NCBI GenBank assembly: GCA_039822785.1
Contig: JBCBMO010000004.1
Span: forward strand, 1 to 64,000
DNA: 64,000 nt
From: Thermohalobaculum sp039822785
GTDB taxonomy: Bacteria > Pseudomonadota > Alphaproteobacteria > Rhodobacterales > Rhodobacteraceae
Reading direction: 5' to 3'
Part shown: piece by piece, positions 40,714-49,356 of the stretch
Layout of the letters: every line of letters starts with the position of its first letter
Position numbering within the stretch: position 1 is the first letter of the stretch
Notes under the pieces: generated by a model
Databases searched by the model: none
What the model saw: the letters and a program-made list of their open reading frames with translations, nothing else
Told to the model about the DNA's origin: nothing
Position numbers and translations under genes: made by a program

Positions 40714-41871
40714 ATGGAGGGCGGCGTTGCCGAGACCGGCCAGCGCCGCCCCCGCGGCCAGGCCACGGTCTGCGAGACGAGACCCTGGCGCGACCCGAGC
40801 GCGGTGCCGCATCTGTGCATCGACCGGGTCACCAAACGCTTCGGCGAATTCACCGCCGTCGATGCGATTTCCATCGACATCCACCGTGCGGAGTTCTTCT
40901 CGCTCCTCGGCCCCTCGGGCTGCGGAAAGACGACGCTGCTGCGGATGCTGGCGGGCTTCGAGACGCCGGACGAGGGGCGGATCCTGCTCGACGGGGAGGA
41001 TCTGAGTAAGATCGCGCCCTATGAGCGGCCGGTGAACATGATGTTCCAGTCCTACGCGCTGTTTCCGCACATGAGCGTGGCGCGAAACATCGAGTTCGGG
41101 CTGGAGATGGAGAAGATGCCCAAGGCGGAGCGGCGCCGGCGGGTCGAGGAGATGCTCTCGCTCACGCACCTCGAACCCTTTGCCCGGCGGAAGCCCCATC
41201 AGCTCTCGGGCGGGCAGCGTCAGCGCGTGGCGCTGGCGCGGGCGCTGGCGAAGAAGCCGAAGCTGCTGCTGCTCGACGAGCCGCTAGGGGCCCTCGACCG
41301 CAAGCTGCGCGAGGCCACGCAGTTCGAGCTGGTCAACATCCAGGAGAGCCTGGGCCTGACCTTCGTGATCGTCACCCACGACCAGGAGGAGGCGATGACC
41401 GTCTCCACCCGCATCGCGGTGATGCAGTCGGGGCAGGTGGCGCAACTGGGCGAGCCGCGCGAGATCTACGAGGCGCCAGCCACCCGCTACGTCGCGGACT
41501 TCATCGGCGATATCAATATCTTCGAGGGGGTGGCGGGGGCCGACGGGCGCGCGACCTTCGATCTTGGTTTCAGCATCCAGTTGCCGGGGGAGGGCGCCCG
41601 GGCGCCCGGCAGCCCGGTCGCCATCGCCATTCGCCCCGAGAAGATGACCCTGGCGCGGGAAGGGACGGCGGATGGTCTGCACGGAATTGTCGAGGACATC
41701 GCCTACCTCGGCGACATCTCGGTCTATCACGTCCGCGTCGGCGGGGCGGAGGGCCGGATCGTGAAGGCGACGCGCACCAACCGGGTGCGCGCCGATGAGC
41801 CCGAGATCACCTGGGAGGACCGGGTCGCCCTCGACTGGGCGCCGTCGGCCGTGGTGCTGCTGCAGGACTGA
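40714..41871 (+). CDS. potG: Polyamine ABC transporter ATPase PotG
   Basis: The 385-residue ATPase has Walker A GPSGCGKTT, signature LSGGQRQRVALARAL, Walker B LLLLDEPLGALD and a C-terminal TOBE domain (AIRPEKMTL). It energises PotHI. It is co-transcribed with potF. Its stop lies 15 bases from the stop of the convergent fliG. Confidence 0.94.
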   Translation: MEGGVAETGQRRPRGQATVCETRPWRDPSAVPHLCIDRVTKRFGEFTAVDAISIDIHRAEFFSLLGPSGCGKTTLLRMLAGFETPDEGRILLDGEDLSKIAPYERPVNMMFQSYALFPHMSVARNIEFGLEMEKMPKAERRRRVEEMLSLTHLEPFARRKPHQLSGGQRQRVALARALAKKPKLLLLDEPLGALDRKLREATQFELVNIQESLGLTFVIVTHDQEEAMTVSTRIAVMQSGQVAQLGEPREIYEAPATRYVADFIGDINIFEGVAGADGRATFDLGFSIQLPGEGARAPGSPVAIAIRPEKMTLAREGTADGLHGIVEDIAYLGDISVYHVRVGGAEGRIVKATRTNRVRADEPEITWEDRVALDWAPSAVVLLQD

Positions 41872-41886
41872 CGGTCCGGCGGGCGG

Positions 41887-43002
41887 TCACTCCTCCTCCG
41901 GCGCAAGCAGGCGCACCTCGCCGCGGTTCTCCAGCGCCCGGATGGCGGCAACCACGGCGGTTTGCGCGTTCTCGCCGTCCTTGCGGCGGGGTTTCTCCAT
42001 CTCCGCCATTTCGCCCCGAAGCTGATCTGCGATGCGCGAGGAGATGCCCGAGAAGAGGAAGTCCACCGCGGGCGAGCCCTGTTCGGCGGCATAGCGCAGT
42101 GCCCGCAGGAGCTGTTCGCGGTCTGCCTCCCGCACCACGAGGGCCATGTCGCGCGGGGCCAGGCGCTTGGGGATGTCCTCGAAGGTGAACATCTTGCGGC
42201 GTATCTCCTCGGCGAAGTCGGGCTGGTGCTCTTCGAAATGGCCAAGGATCGAATCGCGCGTCTCGTTGGAGACGAAGTTCATGATGGCGCCGACCCGCTC
42301 CGCCGGGTTGCGCCGCGGCGTGGCGTGCTGGTTGGTGGCCAGGAAGTCGCGGCTGACCGAAACCCCGATCGCCTCGATCACGGCGGTATCCAGGGTCTGG
42401 GCGCGGGTGATGCCTTGGACGACCTCCCGTGCTCGGTCGGGCTCGAGACGGTTCAGCACCTTGCCGGCGTGTTCGCTGGAGAGCTTGGAGAGGATCACGG
42501 CCGCGGTCTGCGGGTGTTCGCGCGCCAGGAATTCGGCCAGCGCTTCCTCGCTGACCTTGCCGAGCTTCTTCCAGACGTTCGAGGCGGAGGGGCTGTCCAC
42601 ATCGTCGAGCAGGCGGTTCAAGAGCCCCTCGGCGACATAGGGCTCCAGCACCTCCCGCGCCTTGCCGAGGCCGCCACGCACGATCGTGTCCTGCTGGCGG
42701 ATCGCATCCAGAAACTCCGCGATCACATGGCGGACGATCTCATGGTCGACGCGCTGCAGGCGCGCCATGGCGGCAGTGAAGCTGCGCAGGTTCCCCTCGT
42801 CCATGGCGCCGAGCAGCGGGCCGGCGGCCTCAGGGCCCAGGGCGCCGATCACGATGGCGGCCTTTTGCGCGCGGTCGAGCGCGGCAAGGCCCGGCGGTTT
42901 TTCCGTGGTCGGCGGGCGAATCCCTTGCCCCGACCCCAACGCGCGAGCCGTCTCCGCCGGGTTGCCCGCAGGCATCGCCGCGCCGGTTGCGCCGCCGCTC
43001 AT
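41887..43002 (-). CDS. fliG: Flagellar motor switch protein FliG
   Basis: The 371-residue protein has the N-, middle- and C-domain layout. The EHPQ motif (LAREHPQTAAVILSKL) and the C-terminal torque helix region with charged residues (FEDIPKRLAPRDMALVVREADREQLLRAL) are present. It sits on the MS ring and interacts with MotA. Its start overlaps the fliP stop by 4 bases. It is last in the fliF-orf60-fliN-fliP-fliG operon. Confidence 0.94.
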   Translation of the reverse strand: MSGGATGAAMPAGNPAETARALGSGQGIRPPTTEKPPGLAALDRAQKAAIVIGALGPEAAGPLLGAMDEGNLRSFTAAMARLQRVDHEIVRHVIAEFLDAIRQQDTIVRGGLGKAREVLEPYVAEGLLNRLLDDVDSPSASNVWKKLGKVSEEALAEFLAREHPQTAAVILSKLSSEHAGKVLNRLEPDRAREVVQGITRAQTLDTAVIEAIGVSVSRDFLATNQHATPRRNPAERVGAIMNFVSNETRDSILGHFEEHQPDFAEEIRRKMFTFEDIPKRLAPRDMALVVREADREQLLRALRYAAEQGSPAVDFLFSGISSRIADQLRGEMAEMEKPRRKDGENAQTAVVAAIRALENRGEVRLLAPEEE

Positions 43003-43865
43003 CCGTACCCCCGCACCAGGGCGCCGGCGACCAGGCTCCAGCCGTCGGCGACCACGAAGAAGGCGAGCTTGAGCGGCAGCGAGACCACGATGGGGGGCAC
43101 CATCATCATGCCCATGGACATCAGAACCGAGGCGACCACGAGATCGATGATGACGAAGGGCAGAAACAGCATGAAGCCCACGGCAAAGGCGCGCGCGATC
43201 TCGGAGAGCATGAAGGCGGGCACCAGCAGGCCGAGCGGCGCGGGCGCCCCGGGTTCCAGCGGCGGCCGCGCCGGTGCTGCGGCCGCAAGCTCGGCCACGG
43301 TCGCAGGATCGGTCCGCCCCTCCATGAACCGGCGCAGCGGCACCTCGGCCTCCGCGAAGGCGGCGGCGGGTGTCAGACTGCCCTCAACCAGCGGCGCGAT
43401 GGCGCGGGACCAGACCTCCGTCAGGACGGGTTCCATGACGAAGAAGGTGAGGAACAGCGCGAGGCTGACCATCATCATGTTCGGCGGTGCGGCCTGCAGG
43501 CCGATGCCCTGGCGCAGGATCGCAAGCACGGTGATCATGAAGGGAAAGCAGGTGACCATCATCGCGATCCCCGGTGCGAGACCGAGGATCGTGACGGCGA
43601 GGAAGAGCTGGACGACCCGGCCGGTAAGCGTCGCCTCGGCCCCCTCGCCCTCGGCGCCGGGCGTGTCACCAAGATCGATCGTCACGCTTTGCGCCAGCGC
43701 CTGGCCCAGGGGCGCGAGCAGGATTGCCGCACCCACCAGGGCCAGCACCGCCGCCGCCTTCCAGCCGTGGCAAGCGGCCCGAAGATGACCGATCGGCCCC
43801 GGATGCGCCCGCACCGCTGCGCGGTCTCTACCGTTCTGAGGTCCGTCAGAACAGATCGGAGACAT
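42999..43865 (-). CDS. fliP: Flagellar export gate protein FliP
   Basis: The 288-residue protein has a signal-like N-terminal segment, then FLTFFVMEP and the C-terminal helices FMLSEIARAFAVGFMLFLPF and VLMSMGMMMVPP that define FliP of the type III export gate. The ATG at 43865 overlaps the end of fliN by 20 bases; a later start before the hydrophobic segment is possible. Confidence 0.92.
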   Translation of the reverse strand: MSPICSDGPQNGRDRAAVRAHPGPIGHLRAACHGWKAAAVLALVGAAILLAPLGQALAQSVTIDLGDTPGAEGEGAEATLTGRVVQLFLAVTILGLAPGIAMMVTCFPFMITVLAILRQGIGLQAAPPNMMMVSLALFLTFFVMEPVLTEVWSRAIAPLVEGSLTPAAAFAEAEVPLRRFMEGRTDPATVAELAAAAPARPPLEPGAPAPLGLLVPAFMLSEIARAFAVGFMLFLPFVIIDLVVASVLMSMGMMMVPPIVVSLPLKLAFFVVADGWSLVAGALVRGYG

Positions 43866-44202
43866 CCACAACCTCCGTCAGGCGCACGCCAAGGCGACTG
43901 CCGTCCTCGCCCAGTTCCTCCAGCTCGCCGCGGGCGATGACGCGGTCGCCCACCATGATCTGCACCGGGTCGTCGACGCGGGAGGAGAGCGGCAGCACGG
44001 TGTCGCGGCGCATGGCGAGGAGCTCGCCGATCACCGGCTGTGCCTGGCCGACCGCAACGACGACGTCGATGGGGACCGAGAAGATCGCGCGCCGATAGGT
44101 GTCGGGTGCCCCACCCGCCCCCTGGCCACTGGCCCCCGGCCCGCTGGGGGCCTGATCCGGCGACGGGCTGGCGGTCGCGGGCGCATCGGTATCGTCGCTC
44201 AC
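43846..44202 (-). CDS. fliN: Flagellar motor switch protein FliN
   Basis: A GTG start with GGAG upstream gives a 118-residue C-ring subunit. The SpoA domain is clear: FSVPIDVVVAVGQAQPVIGEL and VQIMVGDRVIARGEL. The N-terminal 35 residues are Pro/Gly/Ser-rich. The start overlaps the preceding small ORF by 4 bases (GTGA). FliM is not encoded in the window. Confidence 0.9.
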   Translation of the reverse strand: MSDDTDAPATASPSPDQAPSGPGASGQGAGGAPDTYRRAIFSVPIDVVVAVGQAQPVIGELLAMRRDTVLPLSSRVDDPVQIMVGDRVIARGELEELGEDGSRLGVRLTEVVDVSDLF

Positions 44203-44381
44203 GGTGCTTTCTCCTTAGACGGACGGGTATCTGAGTGGAATGCCGGCGCAACCGCCGAGCATCGGGCAGGGGGCTTGGGGCGACGCCGGGCGCGGGCGGC
44301 CCCCGGGACGACGTCCTTCGCGCGGCGTCGGCTTGAGCGCCTGCCGCCGGATTGATTGGCGGCTGTGAGGAACCCGGTCAT
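44199..44381 (-). CDS. Arg-rich 60-residue ORF coupled to fliF and fliN (possible FliH remnant or novel small protein)
   Basis: ATG 44381 overlaps the fliF stop (ATGA) and the TGA overlaps the fliN GTG (GTGA), so translation would be coupled on both sides. The product (MTGFLTAANQSGGRRSSRRR ...) is strongly basic with proline and no predicted fold. This is the position where FliH might be expected in flagellar operons. It may be a tiny regulator, a decayed FliH, or merely a spacer that keeps ribosomes moving. Confidence 0.4.
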   Translation of the reverse strand: MTGFLTAANQSGGRRSSRRRAKDVVPGAARARRRPKPPARCSAVAPAFHSDTRPSKEKAP

Positions 44382-45970
44382 GCGGCTTCGTCCTCCGGCT
44401 GATCGAGCCAATCGCTGAGCGTTGCCAGGCTCTTGTCGGGGTATTCGGAGACGGCGGCGCGCAGGGTCTCCCGGTCTGGCAGGTGGAAGAGCGCATCCTC
44501 CAACAGGTCCATGGGGCTCCGGGCGGCGTCCTCGTCGTCCTCGCCCTGCGACAGGGCTTCGGGCTGGGGCAGGGCGGGGTCGCCGGCATCGTAGTAGGGC
44601 GGCAGCACATCCTCTGCCCGGCGGGTCAGCAGCGGGCGCACCACGGTCAGCAGGATTAGCACGATGACCCCCGCCAGCACCGCGATCTGGATCAGCGTCA
44701 TCGCATTCTGTTCCAGGAACCGGCCGAGCGCATCGCTCTCCACCTCGGTGCCCAGGTCAGGCGGCGGCTGGAAGGCCATGCTCTCCACGACGACGGTGTC
44801 GCCGCGCGCCTCCTCGAAGCCGACCGCGGCCATGACGAGGCTGCGCAGGGCCGCCAACTCCTCCGTCGGGCGGGGCGACCAGCTTGTGGTGCCGTCGGGC
44901 CCGGTCTCGGTGATGCCGTCGACCAGCACCGCGACGCTGAGCCTGGCGACCGCGCCGGGCTGGCGGATCTGTTCGCGGCGCGTCTCGGCGTAGTCGTAGT
45001 TGGCGCGCGTGCGAGCCTCGGTGCGGTTCGAGCGCCGGCTCGAGCCCTCCGCCGCCTCCCCGTCGGGCAGGTTCGAGGCGACCGTGACGGCGGGATCGCT
45101 GCCTTCGGTCTGTTCGCTCACCTCCTCCGTGTCGTCATGAACGACGACGCGGTTGTCCGGATCGAAGCGCTTTTCGCTCACCGTCTCGCCGACACGGTCG
45201 AGGGCGACGCTGATGCTGACGCGGGCCTTGTCGGGGCCGACCCGGGCTGCCAGCAGCGCTTCGACCGCCTGGGTGAGCCGCGCCTCGCGCGCCGCCGCCG
45301 CATCCGCGATGGCGGCCGCCGGATTGTCCTGCCCCGGTCCCAGCACCATCCCGGCACGGCTGTCGATCACGGCGACCTGTTCTGCGAGCAGGCCCGGCAC
45401 CGCCAGAGCGACGAGGTAGCGGATCGCCATGGCTTCGCTCGCGGCAAGCGAGGGGCCGCGCGTGGTGACGGTGACGCTCGCGCTCGGGGCGGCCGGCTCC
45501 CGCGCAAAGGGGCGCTGGGCGGCAGCGGCGATATGGACCCGCGCCGAGTCCACCCTGGGCTGGGCGGCGATGGTGCGGGCAAGCTCCCCCTCGCGCGCGC
45601 GGGCATAGGCTGCGTTGAACATATCCGCGGTGGCGGAGAAGCCGGACATGGTGTCGAGCAGCTCATAGCCCGCCTGTCCCTGCCGGGGCAGCCCGTCGCG
45701 GGCGAGCGCCAGGCGGGCGCGGTCGCGGGCGCCTTCCTCCACCATGATGGCATTGCCGCGCACCTCATGGGCGACGCCCATCCCCTCCAGCGCCGCAACG
45801 ACCTCTCCCGACACGGCGGGATCGAGCCCGGCGTAGAGCAGTGCCATGCCGGGCCGTGAGGCCATCTGCCCGATCGCAATGACGCCGACGAGGGTGAGCA
45901 CCCCCGCGCCGATCAGGATGAGGCGCCGCCGCGCATCCAGCGCGCGCCAGGTTGAGATGAGGCTGTCCAT
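44378..45970 (-). CDS. fliF: Flagellar MS-ring protein FliF
   Basis: ATG 45970 (MDSLISTWRAL) is chosen as the usual start. The 530-residue protein has a first membrane helix (about 20-40), periplasmic ring-building motifs (AALEGMGVAHEV; RVDSARVHIA), a variable loop, a second helix (about 430-455) and a C-terminal FliG-binding tail ending LSDWLDQPEDEAA. It is divergent from fliL across 141 bases. Confidence 0.93.
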   Translation of the reverse strand: MDSLISTWRALDARRRLILIGAGVLTLVGVIAIGQMASRPGMALLYAGLDPAVSGEVVAALEGMGVAHEVRGNAIMVEEGARDRARLALARDGLPRQGQAGYELLDTMSGFSATADMFNAAYARAREGELARTIAAQPRVDSARVHIAAAAQRPFAREPAAPSASVTVTTRGPSLAASEAMAIRYLVALAVPGLLAEQVAVIDSRAGMVLGPGQDNPAAAIADAAAAREARLTQAVEALLAARVGPDKARVSISVALDRVGETVSEKRFDPDNRVVVHDDTEEVSEQTEGSDPAVTVASNLPDGEAAEGSSRRSNRTEARTRANYDYAETRREQIRQPGAVARLSVAVLVDGITETGPDGTTSWSPRPTEELAALRSLVMAAVGFEEARGDTVVVESMAFQPPPDLGTEVESDALGRFLEQNAMTLIQIAVLAGVIVLILLTVVRPLLTRRAEDVLPPYYDAGDPALPQPEALSQGEDDEDAARSPMDLLEDALFHLPDRETLRAAVSEYPDKSLATLSDWLDQPEDEAA

Positions 45971-46039
45971 GGCTCGATCTACGATCCGCCCCCGCAATCC
46001 CCGTTTCTCGGGTCGCAGCCGGTATCACCCGGTGGAGCT

Positions 46040-46053
46040 TTAAGCCTGATTAA
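46040..46053. promoter_or_regulatory. TTAA-N6-TTAA motif between fliF and fliL
   Basis: TTAA-GCCTGA-TTAA lies midway in the divergent flagellar promoter region. CtrA sites are TTAA-N7-TTAA, so spacing is one base short. It is a candidate only. Confidence 0.25.
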
Positions 46054-46111
46054 GACGAGTCGCCCTATGCCTGTCTCAGCGAGACGAACGGGCAGAAGGG
46101 TTTGTACAGGT

Positions 46112-46630
46112 ATGAGCGGGGAGGTCGTCGAGCAGGATGCCGGCGCTGCGGCGGGCGCGGAGGACGCACCGCCTCGCAAGCGCCTTGGGCTGCTGATCGG
46201 GCTGATCCTCGGCGCGGCGGCGGGCGGCGGCAGCTTCTTTGCGGTCTCGGCAGGCTATGCGCCACCCCCCGTCGCCACGGTGACCGAGATGATCCAGGGG
46301 CCGCCGGCGCCGGACTGGGCGAAGTGGGAGGCACCGGCCTTCGTCAGCCTGCCGCCCTTGACGGTGACGCTTGGCTCGACCGCGGAGGCACGCTTTCTGC
46401 GCATCAACCTGGTGCTGGAGGTCGATCCGGGCGCGGCGGAACTGGTCACCGCGGCGGAGCCGAGGGTCATCGCCGGCCTCGTGCGGTTCCTACGCGCGGT
46501 GGACGAGCGGGATTTCGACGTGCCGGCGCTGATGCTCCGGCTGCAGGCGCAGATGCTCCGACGGGTCGAGCTCGCCGTGCCGCCGGGTACCGTCCGCGCC
46601 GTGCTGATCCAGGAGTTGCTGCTGAATTGA
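46112..46630 (+). CDS. fliL: Flagellar basal-body protein FliL
   Basis: The 172-residue protein has a short cytoplasmic N-terminus, one membrane helix (about 27-47) and a periplasmic domain with ARFLRINLVLEVD and a long helix ending VRAVLIQELLLN, the FliL pattern. FliL surrounds the stator. It opens the + strand flagellar operon. A second, shorter FliL-like gene ends the same cluster at 54164. Confidence 0.9.
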   Translation: MSGEVVEQDAGAAAGAEDAPPRKRLGLLIGLILGAAAGGGSFFAVSAGYAPPPVATVTEMIQGPPAPDWAKWEAPAFVSLPPLTVTLGSTAEARFLRINLVLEVDPGAAELVTAAEPRVIAGLVRFLRAVDERDFDVPALMLRLQAQMLRRVELAVPPGTVRAVLIQELLLN

Positions 46631-46694
46631 GCGGAGATCGGGCGGGCGTCACGGCGTGCGCTGCGCCGCGCAGAACGCGCAAAGGGAGAGCGAT

Positions 46695-47738
46695 ATGGAA
46701 TTGATCGCCGATGGGTTGCTGATCGCCACGACGCTGACCGCGGCGATCTACTGCGCCGTGCTGTCTCGCCGTCTGCGCCGCCTCTCGAGCACGGAGGATG
46801 GCATCGGCGGGCAGATCACCGCGCTGAACGGCGCGGTGCAGGAGACGCGTCAGGCCGTCTCGGCCATGCAGGATCGAATCGCCGCCCTTCGCGGCCATTC
46901 GAACGCCACGAGCGAGCGCGTGCGCCGTGAGATGGCCGAGGCGCATCGCCTGAACGAGGCGCTGGCGGAGACGAGCGCCCGGGCCCGCCGTCTGCTCGAT
47001 GGCCTCTATGCGGCGGAGACTGTCACCACGCCCGAACCACCGCCGCGCGCCGGACCGCCTCCAGAGCCCGCCGCGTCCGGCGCGGAATCCGGGGCGATGG
47101 CGCCGGGCGAGAACGCGGGACGCCACCGTCCTCAACCGGCGGCGCCCGGAGAGTCGACGGTCCCGGACCAAGGCGCCGACACGGCGCCCCTCATGCTTCA
47201 GGAGCCCATGGCATCCGGGGCCGAAGAAACAGCGAGCGCGACCGATCCCTCCTTCGATCCTTTGGAAGCGGAGGAAGAGGACTATCGCAAGGTCGCTGCC
47301 GCTTCTTCGGTGCCTGGCGCCGCGGCCGAGAGCTACCCGCTGGGGGATGAGGAAGACGATGATACGGGCAAAGCGACCCAGCGCGAGGATAAAGACGCCG
47401 AAGACCCAGCCGCCCAGCGTGAGGCGCCGGAGGGCGCTTCCGCCGAGAGCGAGCTTGTCGTTTCGGGGCCCGACCCGGCGGCAGCGGCGGCATTCGCCTC
47501 GATGCTCGACACTCTGCGCCCCGACACGGGAACTGTCGGACAGGATGATGAGCCCGTTGAGACCACGCCGACAGCGGAGCGCCATCAGCCTCCCGAAGGA
47601 AGTGACGAGGTGATCGCTCTCCATGAGGCACAGGAACGTGGCAAGCCTCCTGCACCGCCGGAGCAACCGGCGCCGCCGCGGTCTGCCCCGCCGCAACAGG
47701 AGGCCTTGCGCGTGAAGCGCTTCGGCTTTGCCCAATGA
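46695..47738 (+). CDS. Flagellar-cluster protein of unknown function with N-terminal helix and coiled coil
   Basis: ATG 46695 follows AAGGGAGAG. The 347-residue protein has an N-terminal membrane helix (about 4-24), a coiled coil (about 35-105) and a long Pro/Glu/Ala-rich acidic tail. The stop overlaps the next gene by 4 bases. In Rhodobacterales a comparable unannotated gene occupies this place between fliL and the MotE-like gene. Its function is unknown. Confidence 0.7.
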   Translation: MELIADGLLIATTLTAAIYCAVLSRRLRRLSSTEDGIGGQITALNGAVQETRQAVSAMQDRIAALRGHSNATSERVRREMAEAHRLNEALAETSARARRLLDGLYAAETVTTPEPPPRAGPPPEPAASGAESGAMAPGENAGRHRPQPAAPGESTVPDQGADTAPLMLQEPMASGAEETASATDPSFDPLEAEEEDYRKVAAASSVPGAAAESYPLGDEEDDDTGKATQREDKDAEDPAAQREAPEGASAESELVVSGPDPAAAAAFASMLDTLRPDTGTVGQDDEPVETTPTAERHQPPEGSDEVIALHEAQERGKPPAPPEQPAPPRSAPPQQEALRVKRFGFAQ

Positions 47739-48490
47739 CCGAGGCGGGCAGGAGCGAGGCTCAACCGGCGCAGCAGGCATCGGCGCCGGAGGGTCGCGGC
47801 AAGGCGAAACGGACCACCCGGCCCGATGCTCGCCCGGCCGCGCGATCCCCAGCGCGATCCCCGGCGCGATCCGGTCGGCAGCTGGCTCGCGGCGCCCGCA
47901 CCGGCGCCCTCGCGACGCTCGCACTCCTCTTCGTCGCCTCTGCCGGCCTGCGCGCCGGTGATGTCATGGCCGAGCGGGCGGAGGTCAGTGCGGCGATCGA
48001 GGAAGCGGAGGCGCTCTTTGCACAGCGCGTGGGGCCGGAACTGCTGGAGGCCAGCGCCACGCTGCGAGCACTCGAGGAGCGCGAGAGCGCCGTTGCCGCG
48101 CGTGAGGCCGCGCTGGAGGCCCGCGCCGTCGAGCTGAGCGACGTTGAGGCCCGACTGACCGAGCGCCTCGCCGAGATCGAGAGTGCCCAAGCGGCGTTGG
48201 AAGCGGCCGTCGCCGCTGCGCGCGGTGCCGCCAACGAGGACGTGGCGCATCTGGCCACGATCTACGCGCAGATGAAGCCCTCGCGTGCCAGCGCCTTGTT
48301 CAACGAGATGGACCCGCGCTTTGCCGCCGGTTTCCTCGCCGAGATGGCGCCGCAGGCCGCCGCGGCCGTCCTCGCCGGCATGACCGCCGACAAGGCCTAT
48401 GCGGCCAGTCTGATCCTTGCCGCCCGGCACAACGCCTTCGCCGGGCAATCCACCGACCCAGAGGCAACTGCGAGAGGCACCCCGCAATGA
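47735..48490 (+). CDS. MotE-like flagellar protein (MgtE N-domain type)
   Basis: The 251-residue protein has a basic N-terminus, one membrane helix (about 58-75), a Glu/Ala coiled coil (about 85-155) and a C-terminal motif LATIYAQMKPSRASALFNEMDPRFAAGFLAEM characteristic of the MotE/MgtE-N domain. MotE chaperones the periplasmic motor protein MotC in rhizobia. It overlaps motA by 4 bases. Confidence 0.75.
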   Translation: MTEAGRSEAQPAQQASAPEGRGKAKRTTRPDARPAARSPARSPARSGRQLARGARTGALATLALLFVASAGLRAGDVMAERAEVSAAIEEAEALFAQRVGPELLEASATLRALEERESAVAAREAALEARAVELSDVEARLTERLAEIESAQAALEAAVAAARGAANEDVAHLATIYAQMKPSRASALFNEMDPRFAAGFLAEMAPQAAAAVLAGMTADKAYAASLILAARHNAFAGQSTDPEATARGTPQ

Positions 48491-49356
48491 TGAGTATTAT
48501 CGGCATGGTGATCGTGCTGGGCATGGTCTTCGGCGGCTACATCGCCGCCGGCGGCAAGATCGGCATCATCCTGGCCGCCCTGCCGTTTGAGCTCATGATG
48601 ATCGGGGGCGCCGCCGTCGGAGCCTTCCTTCTCGCCAATCCGCCGGACGTGCTGAAGGCGGTGGGGCGCGACATCAAGACGGTTTTCTCCGGCCCGCGGT
48701 GGAAGCCCGACGACTACCGCGATCTGCTCGTGCTGCTGCACGCACTGATCAAGCTCGGCCGGCGGGACGCGGTCGCGCTGGAGACGCATATCGAGGCGCC
48801 GAACGATTCGCCGCTGTTCCAGACCTATCCGCGGATCCTGGCGGATCATCATGCCGTGACGATGATCTGCGATACGCTGCGTCTGACCGGCATGAGCTTC
48901 GATGATCCCCATCAGTTGGAGGATCTGCTGCAGCGCCAACTCGATAGCCATCGCAAGCACGCGCAGCACTCCAGCCATGCGATCCAGACCATGGCGGACG
49001 GCCTGCCGGCCCTGGGCATCGTTGCGGCGGTGCTCGGGATCATCAAGACCATGGCCTCGATCGACCAGCCGCCGGAGGTCCTGGGCAAGATGATCGGCGG
49101 CGCCTTGGTGGGCACCTTCCTGGGGGTGTTCCTGGCCTATGGCTTCGTCGGGCCCATGGCGGCGCGGCTGAAGGAGACGGCGGACGAGGATCATGGCTTC
49201 TACGTCCTGATCCGCGACACGCTGGTGGCCAACCTCCACAAGCACAGCACCGGGGTCTGCGTCGAGATTGCCCGGCAGAACATCGCCGGCCACGGTCAGC
49301 CGAGCTTCGATTCGCTCGACGAGGCCTTGAAAGCCCCGACCTCGGAGGCGGCGTGA
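48487..49356 (+). CDS. motA: Flagellar stator protein MotA
   Basis: The 289-residue protein has four membrane helices and the conserved GIVAAVLGIIKTM and GALVGTFLGVFLAYGFVGPMA segments around the channel. The cytoplasmic loop carries the charged FliG-facing residues. It is coupled by 4-base overlaps to both neighbours. MotB is not encoded in the window. Confidence 0.95.
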   Translation: MMSIIGMVIVLGMVFGGYIAAGGKIGIILAALPFELMMIGGAAVGAFLLANPPDVLKAVGRDIKTVFSGPRWKPDDYRDLLVLLHALIKLGRRDAVALETHIEAPNDSPLFQTYPRILADHHAVTMICDTLRLTGMSFDDPHQLEDLLQRQLDSHRKHAQHSSHAIQTMADGLPALGIVAAVLGIIKTMASIDQPPEVLGKMIGGALVGTFLGVFLAYGFVGPMAARLKETADEDHGFYVLIRDTLVANLHKHSTGVCVEIARQNIAGHGQPSFDSLDEALKAPTSEAA

